Source of the DNA: Nguyenibacter vanlangensis
GTDB lineage: Bacteria; Pseudomonadota; Alphaproteobacteria; Acetobacterales; Acetobacteraceae
NCBI RefSeq assembly: GCF_038719015.1
Contig: NZ_CP152276.1
Location: forward strand, 2,275,501 to 2,339,500
Length of the DNA stretch: 64,000 bases
Reading direction: 5' to 3'
In this document: positions 17,386 through 26,312 of the stretch, piece by piece
Layout: the number at the start of each line of letters is the position of its first letter
Position numbering within the stretch: the first letter of the stretch is position 1
Notes under the pieces: model-generated
Databases searched by the model: none
Seen by the model: the letters and a program-made list of their open reading frames with translations, nothing else
What the model was told of the DNA's origin: nothing
Translations under genes and position numbers: made by a program

Positions 17386-18603
17386 ATGACCCGAATTCCT
17401 ACCCCCTCGATGTGGCAAACAATTCATGAAATTGAAAGCGAACTTGTCGCCAAAGACGCCACGACGGACATCCCACGGCTTCTTGCATTCACGTTATTTT
17501 GCCACGTGGCCATATTATTGTATTATGTCGCCGTCGCCAAAGTCTTCAGCGGCTTTTCCTATTCGGCATGCGAATGGGATTGCGGCTGGTATATCGGCAT
17601 CGCGTCTGCCGGGTACGATCTGCACCCTCACCTCGGCGGCAATGACAACGGGCAGGCAAACTGGGCGTTCTTCCCGCTGTTCCCCTTGCTGCTGCGCGCC
17701 ATCCATGCCGCTACGGGCTTCAGCTATCAGCTTTGCGGCGTCGTTCTGAACAATGCGCTCTTTCCGTTGATGGCGGTGGCAAGCGCCCTGTACCTCAAGA
17801 CGAAACGACGCGAGACGAACGCCTATATGACCGTTCTCGTCTTTCTTGCCTCACCGTTCAGCCTGTATTTCAGGGTCCCGTTTACCGAGACGCTCTATGG
17901 AATTCTCCTGATCGCCCTTCTGTTCCTGCTCCGTGGCGAAAGGACGTGGCTGGCGTCCGCCGTGGCGGCCTTCTTCACCGCCAGCCGTCCGACGGCGGCG
18001 CCATTGCTGGCCGTCCTGGGCGGCGCCCGCATGGTCGCGCATTGTCTGCATGCCCGCGTCCAAGGGACGGACACCGCGCGATCGGTGGCCCGGGCCGTTG
18101 CGCAATGCCTCCTTCTGGGTTCGGTCGGGGGAATCGGGCTGCTGGGCTATATGCTCTATCTCCACGTCCATGTGGGGGACGCGCTGGCCTTCAAGCATAT
18201 CGAAACGGCCTGGGGGCGCCATCCCGGCAATCCGGTGGCGCATATCTGGCACGGGCTCCGCGCCCGCGACCTGACCGCCGCGGCGTTCCTGCCCGGGCAT
18301 GAGGAAAGCCTGACCTATTTCGCGCTCGCCTGCCTCGTCGCAGCCTGCCTCGTCCTGTGGGCATTCCTGTCGGGATTCGTCTTGGAATCCGTTCTCGTCG
18401 CGCTGACGCTTCTGCTCTCGACAGCCACCGGCCTGTGGTCCAGCACGCGATATATCTACGCCAATCCGGTGACGCTGATGCTCGTGTCGGCGTTCCTGCA
18501 GAAACTGCCCCGTCCCGTCTTCTCGCTGATCCTGTGCGTCTTTTCCATGGTTCAGGCCCTGTTCGTCATCCTCTGGTACCAGGGCTCCCGGTTCCTGATG
18601 TGA
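17386..18603 (+). CDS. PIG-V-like GT-C membrane glycosyltransferase
   Basis: This polytopic membrane protein has 405 residues and about 9-10 predicted helices. After the first helix (LLAFTLFCHVAILLYYVAV) comes ACEWDCGWYIGIASAGYD, and then WAFFPLFPLLLRAI. These are the acidic catalytic loop and aromatic loop typical of the PIG-V/GT76-like mannosyltransferase group of the GT-C fold, which use polyprenyl-phosphate sugars outside the membrane. FRVPFTETLYGILL and FFTASRPTAAPLL also fit. It lies 52 bp before a dolichyl-phosphate-mannose-synthase-like gene, which could make its donor. The sugar is unknown. Confidence 0.75.
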   Translation: MTRIPTPSMWQTIHEIESELVAKDATTDIPRLLAFTLFCHVAILLYYVAVAKVFSGFSYSACEWDCGWYIGIASAGYDLHPHLGGNDNGQANWAFFPLFPLLLRAIHAATGFSYQLCGVVLNNALFPLMAVASALYLKTKRRETNAYMTVLVFLASPFSLYFRVPFTETLYGILLIALLFLLRGERTWLASAVAAFFTASRPTAAPLLAVLGGARMVAHCLHARVQGTDTARSVARAVAQCLLLGSVGGIGLLGYMLYLHVHVGDALAFKHIETAWGRHPGNPVAHIWHGLRARDLTAAAFLPGHEESLTYFALACLVAACLVLWAFLSGFVLESVLVALTLLLSTATGLWSSTRYIYANPVTLMLVSAFLQKLPRPVFSLILCVFSMVQALFVILWYQGSRFLM

Positions 18604-18655
18604 CGCGCGCCTTTATTTCCCGACCATTCTTCATCTCGCCAGCCGGACCGTCCGA

Positions 18656-19612
18656 ATGACCCCCTACAGCCTAGACGTCGTCATCCCGTGCTATAATGAG
18701 GAAGACGCGCTGCCCGTTACGTTGCCGCGGATTCTTTCCTACCTGGACGGCCTGCAATCCGACCCGCGCTTCGCGCTGCGCCATTGGCGCGTCATCCTGG
18801 TCGATGACGGCAGTGCGGACCGCACCTGGACCATCATCGCGGCGCACGCCGAGCCGGCCCGGGTCGTCGGGCTGAAACTGTCCCGCAATTTCGGCCATCA
18901 GAACGCGATGCTCGCCGGGTTGAGCCATGCGGACGCCGATGCCGTCATCACGATGGATTGCGACCTGCAGGACGACATCAACGCGATCGAGGCGATGCTG
19001 CTTGCGTACCAGGGCGGATTCGACCTGGCCCTGGGCGTACGATCCTCGCGCACGAGCGACACGATTTTCAAGAAGGGAACCGCGCGCGCGTATTACAGGC
19101 TCCTGACCCTTTTCGGGGTCAATGTCATCGAGGATCATGCCGATTACCGGCTGATGTCGCAGCGGGCGCTTCGCGTGCTTCTGGCGCATAACGAAGTCAA
19201 TCTGTTTCTGCGTGGCATCATCCCCACAATCGGCTTCAAAACGTCGATCATCCCATATGAGCGACAAGCCCGCGAATTCGGAAACAGCAAATATACGCTC
19301 GGGAAGATGCTGGCGCTGGCGATCGACGGCATCACGTCCTTTTCGGTGCTCCCGCTCCGAATGATCGCCGCGTTCGGCGTCGTGGTCTTCCTTGCATCGT
19401 CCATTACGGGCCTGTGGGTTCTTCTGGAACGCCTCGTCTTCAGCGCGACCGTCGTCAGCGGCTGGGCCTCGGTGATGCTGCCTCTGCTGGCCCTGGGCGG
19501 GCTTCAGATCCTGTCCATCGGCGTGCTGGGCGAGTATATCGGCAAGATCTATCTGGAAACGAAGCGCCGCCCCCGATTCATCGTCGAAACCGTCACGGAT
19601 TCGCCGCGCTGA
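18656..19612 (+). CDS. Polyprenyl-phosphate glycosyltransferase (GtrB/DPM1-like GT2)
   Basis: The 318-residue GT2 enzyme has the polyprenol-phosphate sugar transferase layout. The N-terminal catalytic domain has VVIPCYNEEDALPVTLP, ILVDDGSADRTW, the KLSRNFGHQNAMLAGL segment and the metal-binding TMDCDLQDD. Two C-terminal membrane helices follow (LPLRMIAAFGVVVFLASSI and VMLPLLALGGLQILSIGVL), ending in LGEYIGKIYLETKRRP. It should transfer a sugar from a nucleotide donor to undecaprenyl phosphate on the cytoplasmic side, to supply GT-C enzymes such as its upstream neighbour. No GtrA-type flippase is adjacent. Confidence 0.88.
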   Translation: MTPYSLDVVIPCYNEEDALPVTLPRILSYLDGLQSDPRFALRHWRVILVDDGSADRTWTIIAAHAEPARVVGLKLSRNFGHQNAMLAGLSHADADAVITMDCDLQDDINAIEAMLLAYQGGFDLALGVRSSRTSDTIFKKGTARAYYRLLTLFGVNVIEDHADYRLMSQRALRVLLAHNEVNLFLRGIIPTIGFKTSIIPYERQAREFGNSKYTLGKMLALAIDGITSFSVLPLRMIAAFGVVVFLASSITGLWVLLERLVFSATVVSGWASVMLPLLALGGLQILSIGVLGEYIGKIYLETKRRPRFIVETVTDSPR

Positions 19613-19657
19613 CGACCGCCGGCCCGTCACACCGGTCATCTGCGCCAATCATCTGCG

Positions 19658-20653
19658 TCATCTGCGCCGCTCGGGAAGGGCGCCCAGGACCGAACGCGCC
19701 AGCGTGCCCGGCCGGAGCAAGGCACGGATTTCGGTTACGCTCCAGCGGTTCCGCGCCTCGACCGGCTCGGCAAGGCTGTCCTCCAGCCGGTTGTAATAGG
19801 TCAATAACGGCCGCCATGTCTCGATCGACCGCGCGACGTCGAGGCAGGCCAGGTACAGGTCGCGGGATTGGAGGTCGGCGCGGTCGTCGGCGCAATCGGA
19901 CAGAATGTGAAACAGTTCGGACACCGCATGGGGGGCGCGGGAATCCCTGGCCAGCTCGCGCAACGAGCCGCGCGAATGCCGGAGCGTTTCATCGAGGAAG
20001 GAATTGGAAAATTCCCTGCAGGCCACGGGATCGACCGCCATGCCCAACCGGTCGGCCATGCGGTGCAGTTGCCGCGACGGATCTTCCATCATGCGGTCGT
20101 AATCCACGATGACCCGGTTCTTCACGTCCCCGGTGGACAGAACCGAACAGACGACATGTTCCAGCCACAGCATGTAGCCCCGCTCGGCCGGCATCCGCTC
20201 CCGCCGTTCGAGCGAACGCACGACGCTGAGCGGATTGCGCAGCGGCAGCACGACGCCGACCCTGCAACCCGATGCCTCCAGCACCGGACGCCAGAAATCC
20301 ATGAGCCGGCAGGTGCGCGGATCCTTGAAACCCCACAGCCCCCCGCAGGATGCCAGCCGCGCCTTCAGCAGCGCGGCAGCCTCGGCCCGCAATTCGGCCA
20401 GGACCGGATGCGGCCAGGACAGCGAACCGACCAGGCCGAGATGGTCATAGGCCGCCTCGATATGCCGCAGCAATGCCTCGTTGACGCGGCACACATCGTT
20501 GTCTTCCCAGAATCCCGTCGGGTTGTCGGCCGCCGGCGACATCAGGTTCTCGCCCAGCGAGACACCCAGCACCTGCAGCGCCTTGGTGATCGCGCTGGTG
20601 CCGCTGCGGTGCATGCCCAGCACGACGATCACATGACCGGAATTCATATGCAT
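19658..20653 (-). CDS. Sulfotransferase-family protein
   Basis: About 331 residues from the ATG at 20653, which has GAGAGA upstream; an ATG at 20689 in frame adds 12 residues. The 5'-phosphosulfate-binding loop is HVIVVLGMHRSGTSAITKAL. The 3'-phosphate-binding region is in RVGVVLPLRNPLSVVRSLERR, and VDYDRMMEDPSRQLHRMA is typical of this P-loop family. It is convergent with the GT2 gene and lies in the glycan region, so it may sulfate a surface sugar using PAPS. The acceptor is unknown, and such homologues are often fused to or beside glycosyltransferases. Confidence 0.8.
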   Translation of the reverse strand: MHMNSGHVIVVLGMHRSGTSAITKALQVLGVSLGENLMSPAADNPTGFWEDNDVCRVNEALLRHIEAAYDHLGLVGSLSWPHPVLAELRAEAAALLKARLASCGGLWGFKDPRTCRLMDFWRPVLEASGCRVGVVLPLRNPLSVVRSLERRERMPAERGYMLWLEHVVCSVLSTGDVKNRVIVDYDRMMEDPSRQLHRMADRLGMAVDPVACREFSNSFLDETLRHSRGSLRELARDSRAPHAVSELFHILSDCADDRADLQSRDLYLACLDVARSIETWRPLLTYYNRLEDSLAEPVEARNRWSVTEIRALLRPGTLARSVLGALPERRR

Positions 20654-20689
20654 CTGTCGGATCTCTCGCGGCCGGACGCCCTCCGTCAT

Positions 20690-21156
20690 CGGGAAGAGTT
20701 CTCGGACGCTCCAATATTTTCATAAGCCCGCATAGGGATACCCACGGGTAGCCGGCAGAGGTCATGCCCCCTAGAGCACGGAAAAACATGATTTTTAGCA
20801 AAAGGCGGCTCCCTTCTTCTGAAGACGGGGGAGCGGAATTGATGTTTTATCTTTACGTGCCCGATGCGCCCTTGCCTAATTTCCAATTGTTACATCGCCG
20901 CCGATCGGCCGCGTCTTCGCATCCGTGAATTATCTTTTAAGGAATCAAGGATAATTGATCGTCGGACGCGGCGCAGGGCAGGCCGGCCGTCATGCGCGCC
21001 ATATTTCGGTCGGAATCGGATGGCGAGATCAGGGTCGTGGCGCCGGCCGCGAACACTGGACCCCTTGGCCGGCGCCACGCCCCCACCGCCCCGCCCCAAC
21101 GCCCCGCCTGGGCTTGCGGACGAACGGGTCAGCGCGCCCGGTTCAACGCGTCCGGT
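20690..21156. other. Intergenic region without a supported gene
   Basis: About 470 bp between the sulfotransferase gene and a small minus-strand gene. The short open frames have no ribosome-binding sites or recognisable domains. A near-perfect duplicated stretch (cccggttcaacgcg and tccggttcaacgcg, about 21137-21166) lies at its right end and runs into the small gene. Confidence 0.5.
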
Positions 21157-21330
21157 TCAACGCGCCATATCGCCGATGCCGTCCAGCAGATCCGCCAGGT
21201 CGGCGACGAGCCGCCGGGTCTCCTCGCTCGCCTCTTCCCCGCGCAGGCGTGCGGCCAGCGACTGCACGCGATCCCTGGCCTCGTCGATCAGCCGCGACAG
21301 GGCTTCATTCCCACCGTAATGCGTGGACAT
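21157..21330 (-). CDS. Small soluble helical protein, 57 residues, unknown function
   Basis: The gene starts at the ATG at 21330 (MSTHYGGNEALSRLIDEARD) behind a good GGGAGGTC ribosome-binding sequence and ends ADLLDGIGDMAR. The open frame extends upstream, but that part lacks a start signal. The product is charged and alpha-helical (LIDEARDRVQSLAARLRG), with no membrane segment or known domain. It stands alone, just downstream of the tRNA-Thr gene on the same strand. Confidence 0.6.
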   Translation of the reverse strand: MSTHYGGNEALSRLIDEARDRVQSLAARLRGEEASEETRRLVADLADLLDGIGDMAR

Positions 21331-21453
21331 GTCCGTGACCTCCCGATCCGCCCGGGCCGAGGATATGGCGCATCGGCCGCGATCGACAAACCGGCCCTGC
21401 CGGCCGTCAGGCACACGATGCAATGCACGAATGGAAGAAGAAAAGGGAAATCA

Positions 21454-21528
<75 letters not shown>

Positions 21529-21609
21529 AGCGTGGATGGGCGCTTCCTACCGTCTCCGTTCGCAGGTTGCAACCCCTGCCGAACAGAAAGCGGCGGCCCC
21601 CGTCCGGGA

Positions 21610-22023
21610 TCAGTCGTCGCGGTGAATTTTTTCCATCCGCTCATGCCGTTCCTGCGCTTCGATCGACAGGGTGGCGATGGGACGGGCTTCCAGACGCTTC
21701 AGGCCGATCGGCTCGCCGGTTTCCTCGCAATAGCCATAGGAGCCGTTTTCGACTCGCAGCAGGGCCTGGTTGATCTTGGAAATCAGCTTGCGCGCCCGGT
21801 CGCGGGTGCGCAATTCCAGGGCGCGGTCGGTTTCCACGCTGGCGCGGTCGGTGATATCGGCCTCATGAATGCCGCCCTCGGACAGGCTGGCCAGCGTCTC
21901 GTCCGCTTCCTTCAGCAGATCGGCCCGCCATTTCAGCAGCTTCTGGCGGAAATACTCCACCTGCAGCGGGTTCATGAAGTCCTCGTCTTCCGAGGGGCGG
22001 TAATCGGGGGGAAGTGTTATCAT
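21610..22023 (-). CDS. dksA: RNA polymerase-binding transcription factor DksA (low-cysteine type)
   Basis: 137 residues from the ATG at 22023 (MITLPPDYRPSEDEDFMNPL). DksA binds the secondary channel of RNA polymerase and works with ppGpp to control rRNA and amino-acid promoters. The coiled coil carries the tip DITDRASVETDRALE with the acidic residues. The zinc-finger region reads GYCEETGEPIGLKRLEARP and then ATLSIEAQERHE, so only one of the four E. coli cysteines remains; this is common in Alphaproteobacteria. The length and PIATLSIEAQERHER tail confirm the family. Confidence 0.95.
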   Translation of the reverse strand: MITLPPDYRPSEDEDFMNPLQVEYFRQKLLKWRADLLKEADETLASLSEGGIHEADITDRASVETDRALELRTRDRARKLISKINQALLRVENGSYGYCEETGEPIGLKRLEARPIATLSIEAQERHERMEKIHRDD

Positions 22024-22172
22024 GATGCGCGTCCTTGAATTTCGCCCCCGGACGAGTCCTCGCCGGACAGGGGCCCGCCGCGAAACGGGCGGCTTATACG
22101 CTGCCGGCCGCCATCCGCCAACCCCGAAAGGCCGGGGAATCCGCCTTTCCAGCCGATTCCCGGCCGACCGGA

Positions 22173-23768
22173 TCAGGCCGGCGCATGCGCGGGGGTCGCG
22201 GCCGGACCGCGCGCGGCCATCGGGACGCGGGCGGGCATCCGTTCGGGGAACGCACTTTCCCACCCGCCGCCCAGCGCGTCGTAAAGCTGCACCAGGTCGC
22301 GCGACAGCGCGCCGGTGCTGCCCGTCAGGTCGGTCTGCGCCCCCAGGACCTGCCGTTCGGCATCCAGCACCGTCAGGAACGTTACCATGCCGTGGCGATA
22401 TTGGTCGCGCGCCAGGTCCAGCGCGCGCTGGTCGGACGCGACCTGCCGCTGCAGGCTGTCGCGGCGCATCTGTTCGTCGCGATAGGCCGTCAGCGCGTCA
22501 TCGACCTCATGCCACGCCCCCAGCACCGTCCGGCGATAGGTGATCGCGGCCTCCTGCTGGGCCGCGCGGCGCAGTTCCAACTGGCCGCGCAGCCGCCCGC
22601 CCTGGAAGATCGGCAGGCTGATCGAGGGGCCGACATTCCACGTCTTTGCGTTCCAGAACCCCAGGTCGCGGAAGGACAGCGACTGGAACCCGAACCCGGC
22701 ATTGATGGTCACGCGCGGATAGAACTCGGCCACGGCCTCGCCCACCTGGGCGGTGGCCGAGTGCAACTGCGCCTCGGCCTGGCGGATGTCGGGGCGGCGG
22801 CGCGCCAGTTCGGACGGTACGCCGACCGGCACGCGCGGGGGGACCGGCGGGATGGCGGTATCCGTCAGCAGCTCACCCGCCAGGGCCGCGGGCGGGGCGC
22901 CCAGCAGCAGGCTCAACGCGTTCACCTGCTGGGCGATCTGCTGTTCGGTCTGGGGAATCCGCGCCGTCACGGCGTCGAGCTGGGCCTGCGCGCTCTGCAC
23001 GTCCAGTTCGCTGACCAGGCCGGCCGCGTTGCGCTGGCGGCTCAGCGCGACCGTCTGCGCCGCGGTGTCGCGATTATCCAGCAGGATGCGCAGCTCGGCC
23101 TGGGCCTCGCGCAGCATCATGTAGTCGCGCGCCAGTTCGGCCATCTGCGCGATCAGCACCCCGCGCCGCGCCTCGATCGACGCGTCGAGGTCGGCGGACG
23201 CGGCCTCATATTGCCGGCGGACGCGCCCCCACAGATCGACCTCCCACGTCGCGTCGATGCTGTCGCTCCACATATCCAGCACGGGGATGGTGAACTTGCC
23301 GGATTCGTCGGCCAGGTTGGTGGTATTGGCCAGCGGCAGCTCGCCCGATTGCCCGATGCTGCTGACGATGCGCTGCAGCACCTTGGTGCTGTATTGCACC
23401 CGGCTGTACGATCCGGCGGCGCTCAGCCCCGGATAGCGCTCGGCCCCCGCGATGCGCAGTTGCGAGCGGCTTTGCGCCAGGCGGGCGGTGGCGACGGCGA
23501 CCGTCAGGTTCTGCGACGCCACGCGGCGTTCCAGCGCCGACAATTCGGGATCGTGGAACACGTTCCACCAGGCCGGATCGGGGGTCGCGTCCGAAATGTC
23601 GCTGACCACCCGTCCGGTCGCGGGCCCGGTCGGCGGCACGGCGCCCGACCCGGCCCAATGCGGCGGGGCCCACGGCGCGGGCTTGTGGTAATCGGGCCCG
23701 ACGGCGCATCCGCTGGCCACGGCCGATACAGCCAGCACCGCGGCCCGCCAAGAATATCCCCTACGCAC
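22173..23768 (-). CDS. NodT-family RND efflux outer-membrane factor (lipoprotein)
   Basis: The 531-residue TolC-like outer-membrane channel has a lipoprotein signal (AVLAVSAVASGCAVGPDYHKP; lipobox ending at Cys about 20). Two OEP repeats follow, with conserved WWNVFHDPELSALERR, RRPDIRQAEAQLHSATAQVGEAVAEFYP and SISLPIFQGGRLRGQLE. The start is a GTG at 23768. It stands without a pump or fusion protein beside it and faces a divergent tetR with a perfect palindrome between them, so it is probably repressed by that regulator and partners a pump encoded elsewhere. Confidence 0.92.
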   Translation of the reverse strand: MRRGYSWRAAVLAVSAVASGCAVGPDYHKPAPWAPPHWAGSGAVPPTGPATGRVVSDISDATPDPAWWNVFHDPELSALERRVASQNLTVAVATARLAQSRSQLRIAGAERYPGLSAAGSYSRVQYSTKVLQRIVSSIGQSGELPLANTTNLADESGKFTIPVLDMWSDSIDATWEVDLWGRVRRQYEAASADLDASIEARRGVLIAQMAELARDYMMLREAQAELRILLDNRDTAAQTVALSRQRNAAGLVSELDVQSAQAQLDAVTARIPQTEQQIAQQVNALSLLLGAPPAALAGELLTDTAIPPVPPRVPVGVPSELARRRPDIRQAEAQLHSATAQVGEAVAEFYPRVTINAGFGFQSLSFRDLGFWNAKTWNVGPSISLPIFQGGRLRGQLELRRAAQQEAAITYRRTVLGAWHEVDDALTAYRDEQMRRDSLQRQVASDQRALDLARDQYRHGMVTFLTVLDAERQVLGAQTDLTGSTGALSRDLVQLYDALGGGWESAFPERMPARVPMAARGPAATPAHAPA

Positions 23769-23888
23769 CAGCCGGCCCCCTTGTCATCCTATGGTTCCCA
23801 TGCTGCGGCCCCATCCGTGCCGCCCGCCGGCCGCGATCGCGGGCACTATCGACATGGCGGAACACATTGTGACATCATCCAACGCAAC

Positions 23889-23907
23889 TGACCGACCCGT
23901 TCGGTCA
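23889..23907. promoter_or_regulatory. TetR-type operator between the outer-membrane factor and tetR
   Basis: A perfect inverted repeat TGACCGA-CCCGT-TCGGTCA lies between the divergent genes, 121 bp from the outer-membrane factor start and 84 bp from the tetR start. Its ACCGA/TCGGT half-sites are typical of AcrR-like TetR repressors of efflux genes. The palindrome is seen; binding is inferred. Confidence 0.75.
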
Positions 23908-23990
23908 TCGTTCCACACCCTATCGGCTTTCCCCGGCGGGTCAATCCGTCTCCGACGGGGAAAGCACCGGCCGCAGGAGAGCCCCGCGCA

Positions 23991-24665
23991 ATGTCCCCGC
24001 TACCGCCCCCCGATGCCCCGGACCTGCCGGGGGCATCCGCCGCCAAGCGGCTGCAGATCATCGAGGGCGCGGCACGAATCTTCGCCGCCCACGGCTATGA
24101 GGGCGCCAGCATGTCGCAGATCGCGCGTGAGGCCGGGGTGTCCAAAGGCACGCTGTACAATTACTTCGACAGCAAGGCCGCCCTGTTCACCGCCTTCGTC
24201 CGCCGCAGCGCCTGCGAGAAGCTGCCCCTGCTGTTCGAGACCATCGGCGAGAAGCGCACGCCCGAGGAGACCCTGATCGGCATCGCCTCGGCGATGATCC
24301 GGCTGACCACGTCGCCCCTGTCGCTGATGCTGAACCGCATCGTGGTGTCCGAGGCCGCCACCTTTCCCGTCCTGGCCGAGACCTTCTGGCAGGTCGGGCC
24401 GCAGAGGGCGATCGCGGTCTTCGCCGACTGGCTGGCCGCCCGCACGAACGAAGGCGTGCTGAACGTGCCGGACCCGGTGCTGGCCGCCGAATTGTTCTAT
24501 GCCCTGTGCCAGACCCGCATCACGGCGCGAAAGCGCCTGCAACTGCCCGTCGCGGCCGAGGCCGAGGACATCGCCCGGATCGCCCGCGCCATCACGCGCG
24601 TCTTCCTCAACACGTTCGACGCCGGCAAGGGGCCCCCCGTCCCCGAACCGGCGGCCACGCCCTGA
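23991..24665 (+). CDS. TetR/AcrR-family transcriptional regulator
   Basis: The 224-residue protein has an N-terminal TetR helix-turn-helix (residues about 20-66: KRLQIIEGAARIFAAHGYEG, then MSQIAREAGVSKGTLYNYF). The ligand-binding C-terminal domain includes LSLMLNRIVVSEAATFPVLAE and a typical TetR_C dimer helix. It is divergent from the NodT-type outer-membrane factor, with a perfect 19-bp palindrome between them, so it probably represses both itself and that gene until a toxic compound binds. Confidence 0.92.
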   Translation: MSPLPPPDAPDLPGASAAKRLQIIEGAARIFAAHGYEGASMSQIAREAGVSKGTLYNYFDSKAALFTAFVRRSACEKLPLLFETIGEKRTPEETLIGIASAMIRLTTSPLSLMLNRIVVSEAATFPVLAETFWQVGPQRAIAVFADWLAARTNEGVLNVPDPVLAAELFYALCQTRITARKRLQLPVAAEAEDIARIARAITRVFLNTFDAGKGPPVPEPAATP

Positions 24666-24735
24666 AGGGCGCCGAGGGCCGCCACGGCGCGTCCGTCGCT
24701 GGCGTCGCGGCCGGCAACGGTGTACAGCCGCCGCC

Positions 24736-25368
24736 ATGACCGACGCCATCGTCATTCGTCCGGCCCGGCGGGAGGACGCCGCCGCCCTTCCGCTGCTGGA
24801 ACAGCATGCCGGCGCGCTGTTCCGCACCCTGCCCGACCTGGCCTGGATCGCCGACGACGCGGTGATGACCGCCGAATCGCACGGCGCCGCCATTGCCGAG
24901 GAGACGTGCTGGGTGGCGGCCCCCCGGGAATCCCACCGGGAATCCTACCGGGAATCCCCCATCGGCTTCCTGACCGCCCGCATCGCCGTCGAGGATGGCG
25001 GCGGCCCCGATGCCGGGCGGAAGGTGCTGCATGTCTGGCAGATGGCCGTGGCCCCCGACCGGCAGGGAAAAGGGCTGGGACGGCGCCTGCTGGATTGCGC
25101 CGCACGGCAGGCCGCCGCGCGCGGCATCGCATCGCTGACCCTGACCACCTTCCGCGACGTCGCCTGGAATGCCCCGTTCTATGCCAGGGCGGGGTTCGGC
25201 CTGCTGGACCCGGCCGCCCTGACGCCGCGGCTGCGCACCATACTGGCCGCCGAGGCCGCGCACGGCCTGCCCGCCCCTCGGCGCTGCGCCATGCGCCGCG
25301 TGCTGCCCCAGATGCTGCCCGGGGCGCTGCCCCGGACGGGCGTGGGCGACGGCCGCGCGCTTTCGTAA
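24736..25368 (+). CDS. GNAT-family N-acetyltransferase
   Basis: 210 residues from the ATG at 24736 (MTDAIVIRPARREDAAALPL). The acetyl-CoA site is VWQMAVAPDRQGKGLGRRLL (motif A, Q/RxxGxG/A), followed by TLTTFRDVAWNAPFYARAGF (motif B). The domain is interrupted by a hydrophilic insertion RESHRESYRES made by a 12-bp tandem repeat just before beta strand 4. The substrate is unknown. It follows tetR with a 70-bp gap and precedes panB. Confidence 0.88.
   Translation: MTDAIVIRPARREDAAALPLLEQHAGALFRTLPDLAWIADDAVMTAESHGAAIAEETCWVAAPRESHRESYRESPIGFLTARIAVEDGGGPDAGRKVLHVWQMAVAPDRQGKGLGRRLLDCAARQAAARGIASLTLTTFRDVAWNAPFYARAGFGLLDPAALTPRLRTILAAEAAHGLPAPRRCAMRRVLPQMLPGALPRTGVGDGRALS
24924..24959. repeat. 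12-bp tandem repeat inside the GNAT gene
   Basis: ccgggaatccca, ccgggaatccta and ccgggaatcccc are consecutive. They encode RESHRESYRES in a surface loop; the frame is preserved because each unit is 12 bp. Confidence 0.9.
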
Positions 25369-25434
25369 ACACGCGTCACCATATCCATGCGGCAGCCCCC
25401 GATGCAGCCCGGGCCGCCCATGACGGAGCCCACC

Positions 25435-26265
25435 ATGCGTATCACCCTGTTCGACATCCAGGCCATGAAGCGGGACGGCAAGCGGATCGCGATGCTGACC
25501 GCCTATGACACCCCTTCGGCGGCATTGGCCGAGCGCGCCGGCATACCGATCCTGCTGGTGGGCGATTCCCTGGGCATGACCGTCCAGGGTCACGACACGA
25601 CCCTGCCGGTCACGCTGGACGACATGATCCGCCATGCCGGCGCGGTGGTGCGCGGCACCGGCCGCGCCATGATCGTGGCCGACCTGCCGTTCCTGACCTA
25701 TGCCACCGAATCGGACGCCATCCATTCGGCCCGCCGCATGATGCAGGAGGCCGGCGTCCAGGCGCTGAAGCTGGAAGGCGGCGCCTCCCTCGCGCCGATC
25801 GTCCGCCGCCTGACCGAACTGGGCGTGCCCGTCATGGGCCATCTGGGCCTGACGCCCCAGGCCCAGCACACGCTGGGGCTGCGCGTGCAGGCCAGGCAGG
25901 CCGCCGCCGCCCGGCGCCTGATGGACGACGCGCTGGCCCTGCAGGATGCGGGGGCCTTCGCCATCGTGCTGGAACTGGTGCCCGCCCCGCTGGCGGCGAC
26001 CTTGGCGCAGCGCCTGCAGATCCCCGTCATCGGCATCGGCGCCGGGGCCGGCTGCGACGGACAGGTGCAGGTCTGGCACGACATTCTGGGCTTGCTGCCC
26101 GGAAAATCCCCGCGCCATGCCAAGCGTTTCGCCGAAATCGGCACGGCGATCGAAGCCGCGCTGCGCGACTATGCAGCCGAAGTGGAATCCGGCGCGTTCC
26201 CGACCGCGGCACAGAGCGCCGGCATGGACCCGGCGGAACTGGCGCATGCCCTGAACATGGAGTGA
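25435..26265 (+). CDS. panB: 3-methyl-2-oxobutanoate hydroxymethyltransferase
   Basis: This is the first committed step of pantothenate synthesis, making ketopantoate from 2-oxoisovalerate and methylene-tetrahydrofolate. Strong family motifs are [68 protein letters not shown] and [18 protein letters not shown]. The start at 25435 has GGAG seven bases upstream and aligns with the family, giving 276 residues; upstream ATGs at 25387 and 25420 lack such a site. No panC follows; the next gene is convergent. Confidence 0.95.
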   Translation: MRITLFDIQAMKRDGKRIAMLTAYDTPSAALAERAGIPILLVGDSLGMTVQGHDTTLPVTLDDMIRHAGAVVRGTGRAMIVADLPFLTYATESDAIHSARRMMQEAGVQALKLEGGASLAPIVRRLTELGVPVMGHLGLTPQAQHTLGLRVQARQAAAARRLMDDALALQDAGAFAIVLELVPAPLAATLAQRLQIPVIGIGAGAGCDGQVQVWHDILGLLPGKSPRHAKRFAEIGTAIEAALRDYAAEVESGAFPTAAQSAGMDPAELAHALNME

Positions 26266-26284
26266 CGCGGCGTGAGCATCCTCA

Positions 26285-26312
26285 CCCGTTCAAACGAGTC
26301 CGTTTGAACGGG
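26285..26312. terminator. Perfect hairpin between convergent panB and permease genes
   Basis: 12-bp perfect inverted repeat CCCGTTCAAACG agtc CGTTTGAACGGG starts 19 bp after the panB stop and overlaps the last codons of the permease gene. The right arm is copied again as cttgaacggga, so the permease tail reads repeated Ser/Arg. It is probably a bidirectional terminator without a clear U-run. Confidence 0.6.

Noticed and set aside
17092..17427. A 111-residue minus-strand open frame in the AT-rich spacer
   Set aside because: It overlaps the start of the PIG-V-like gene, has no domain and no clear start signal.
20864..21319. A 151-residue plus-strand open frame upstream of the tRNA-Thr gene
   Set aside because: Low-complexity Arg/Ser/Pro sequence, antisense to a better supported 57-residue gene.
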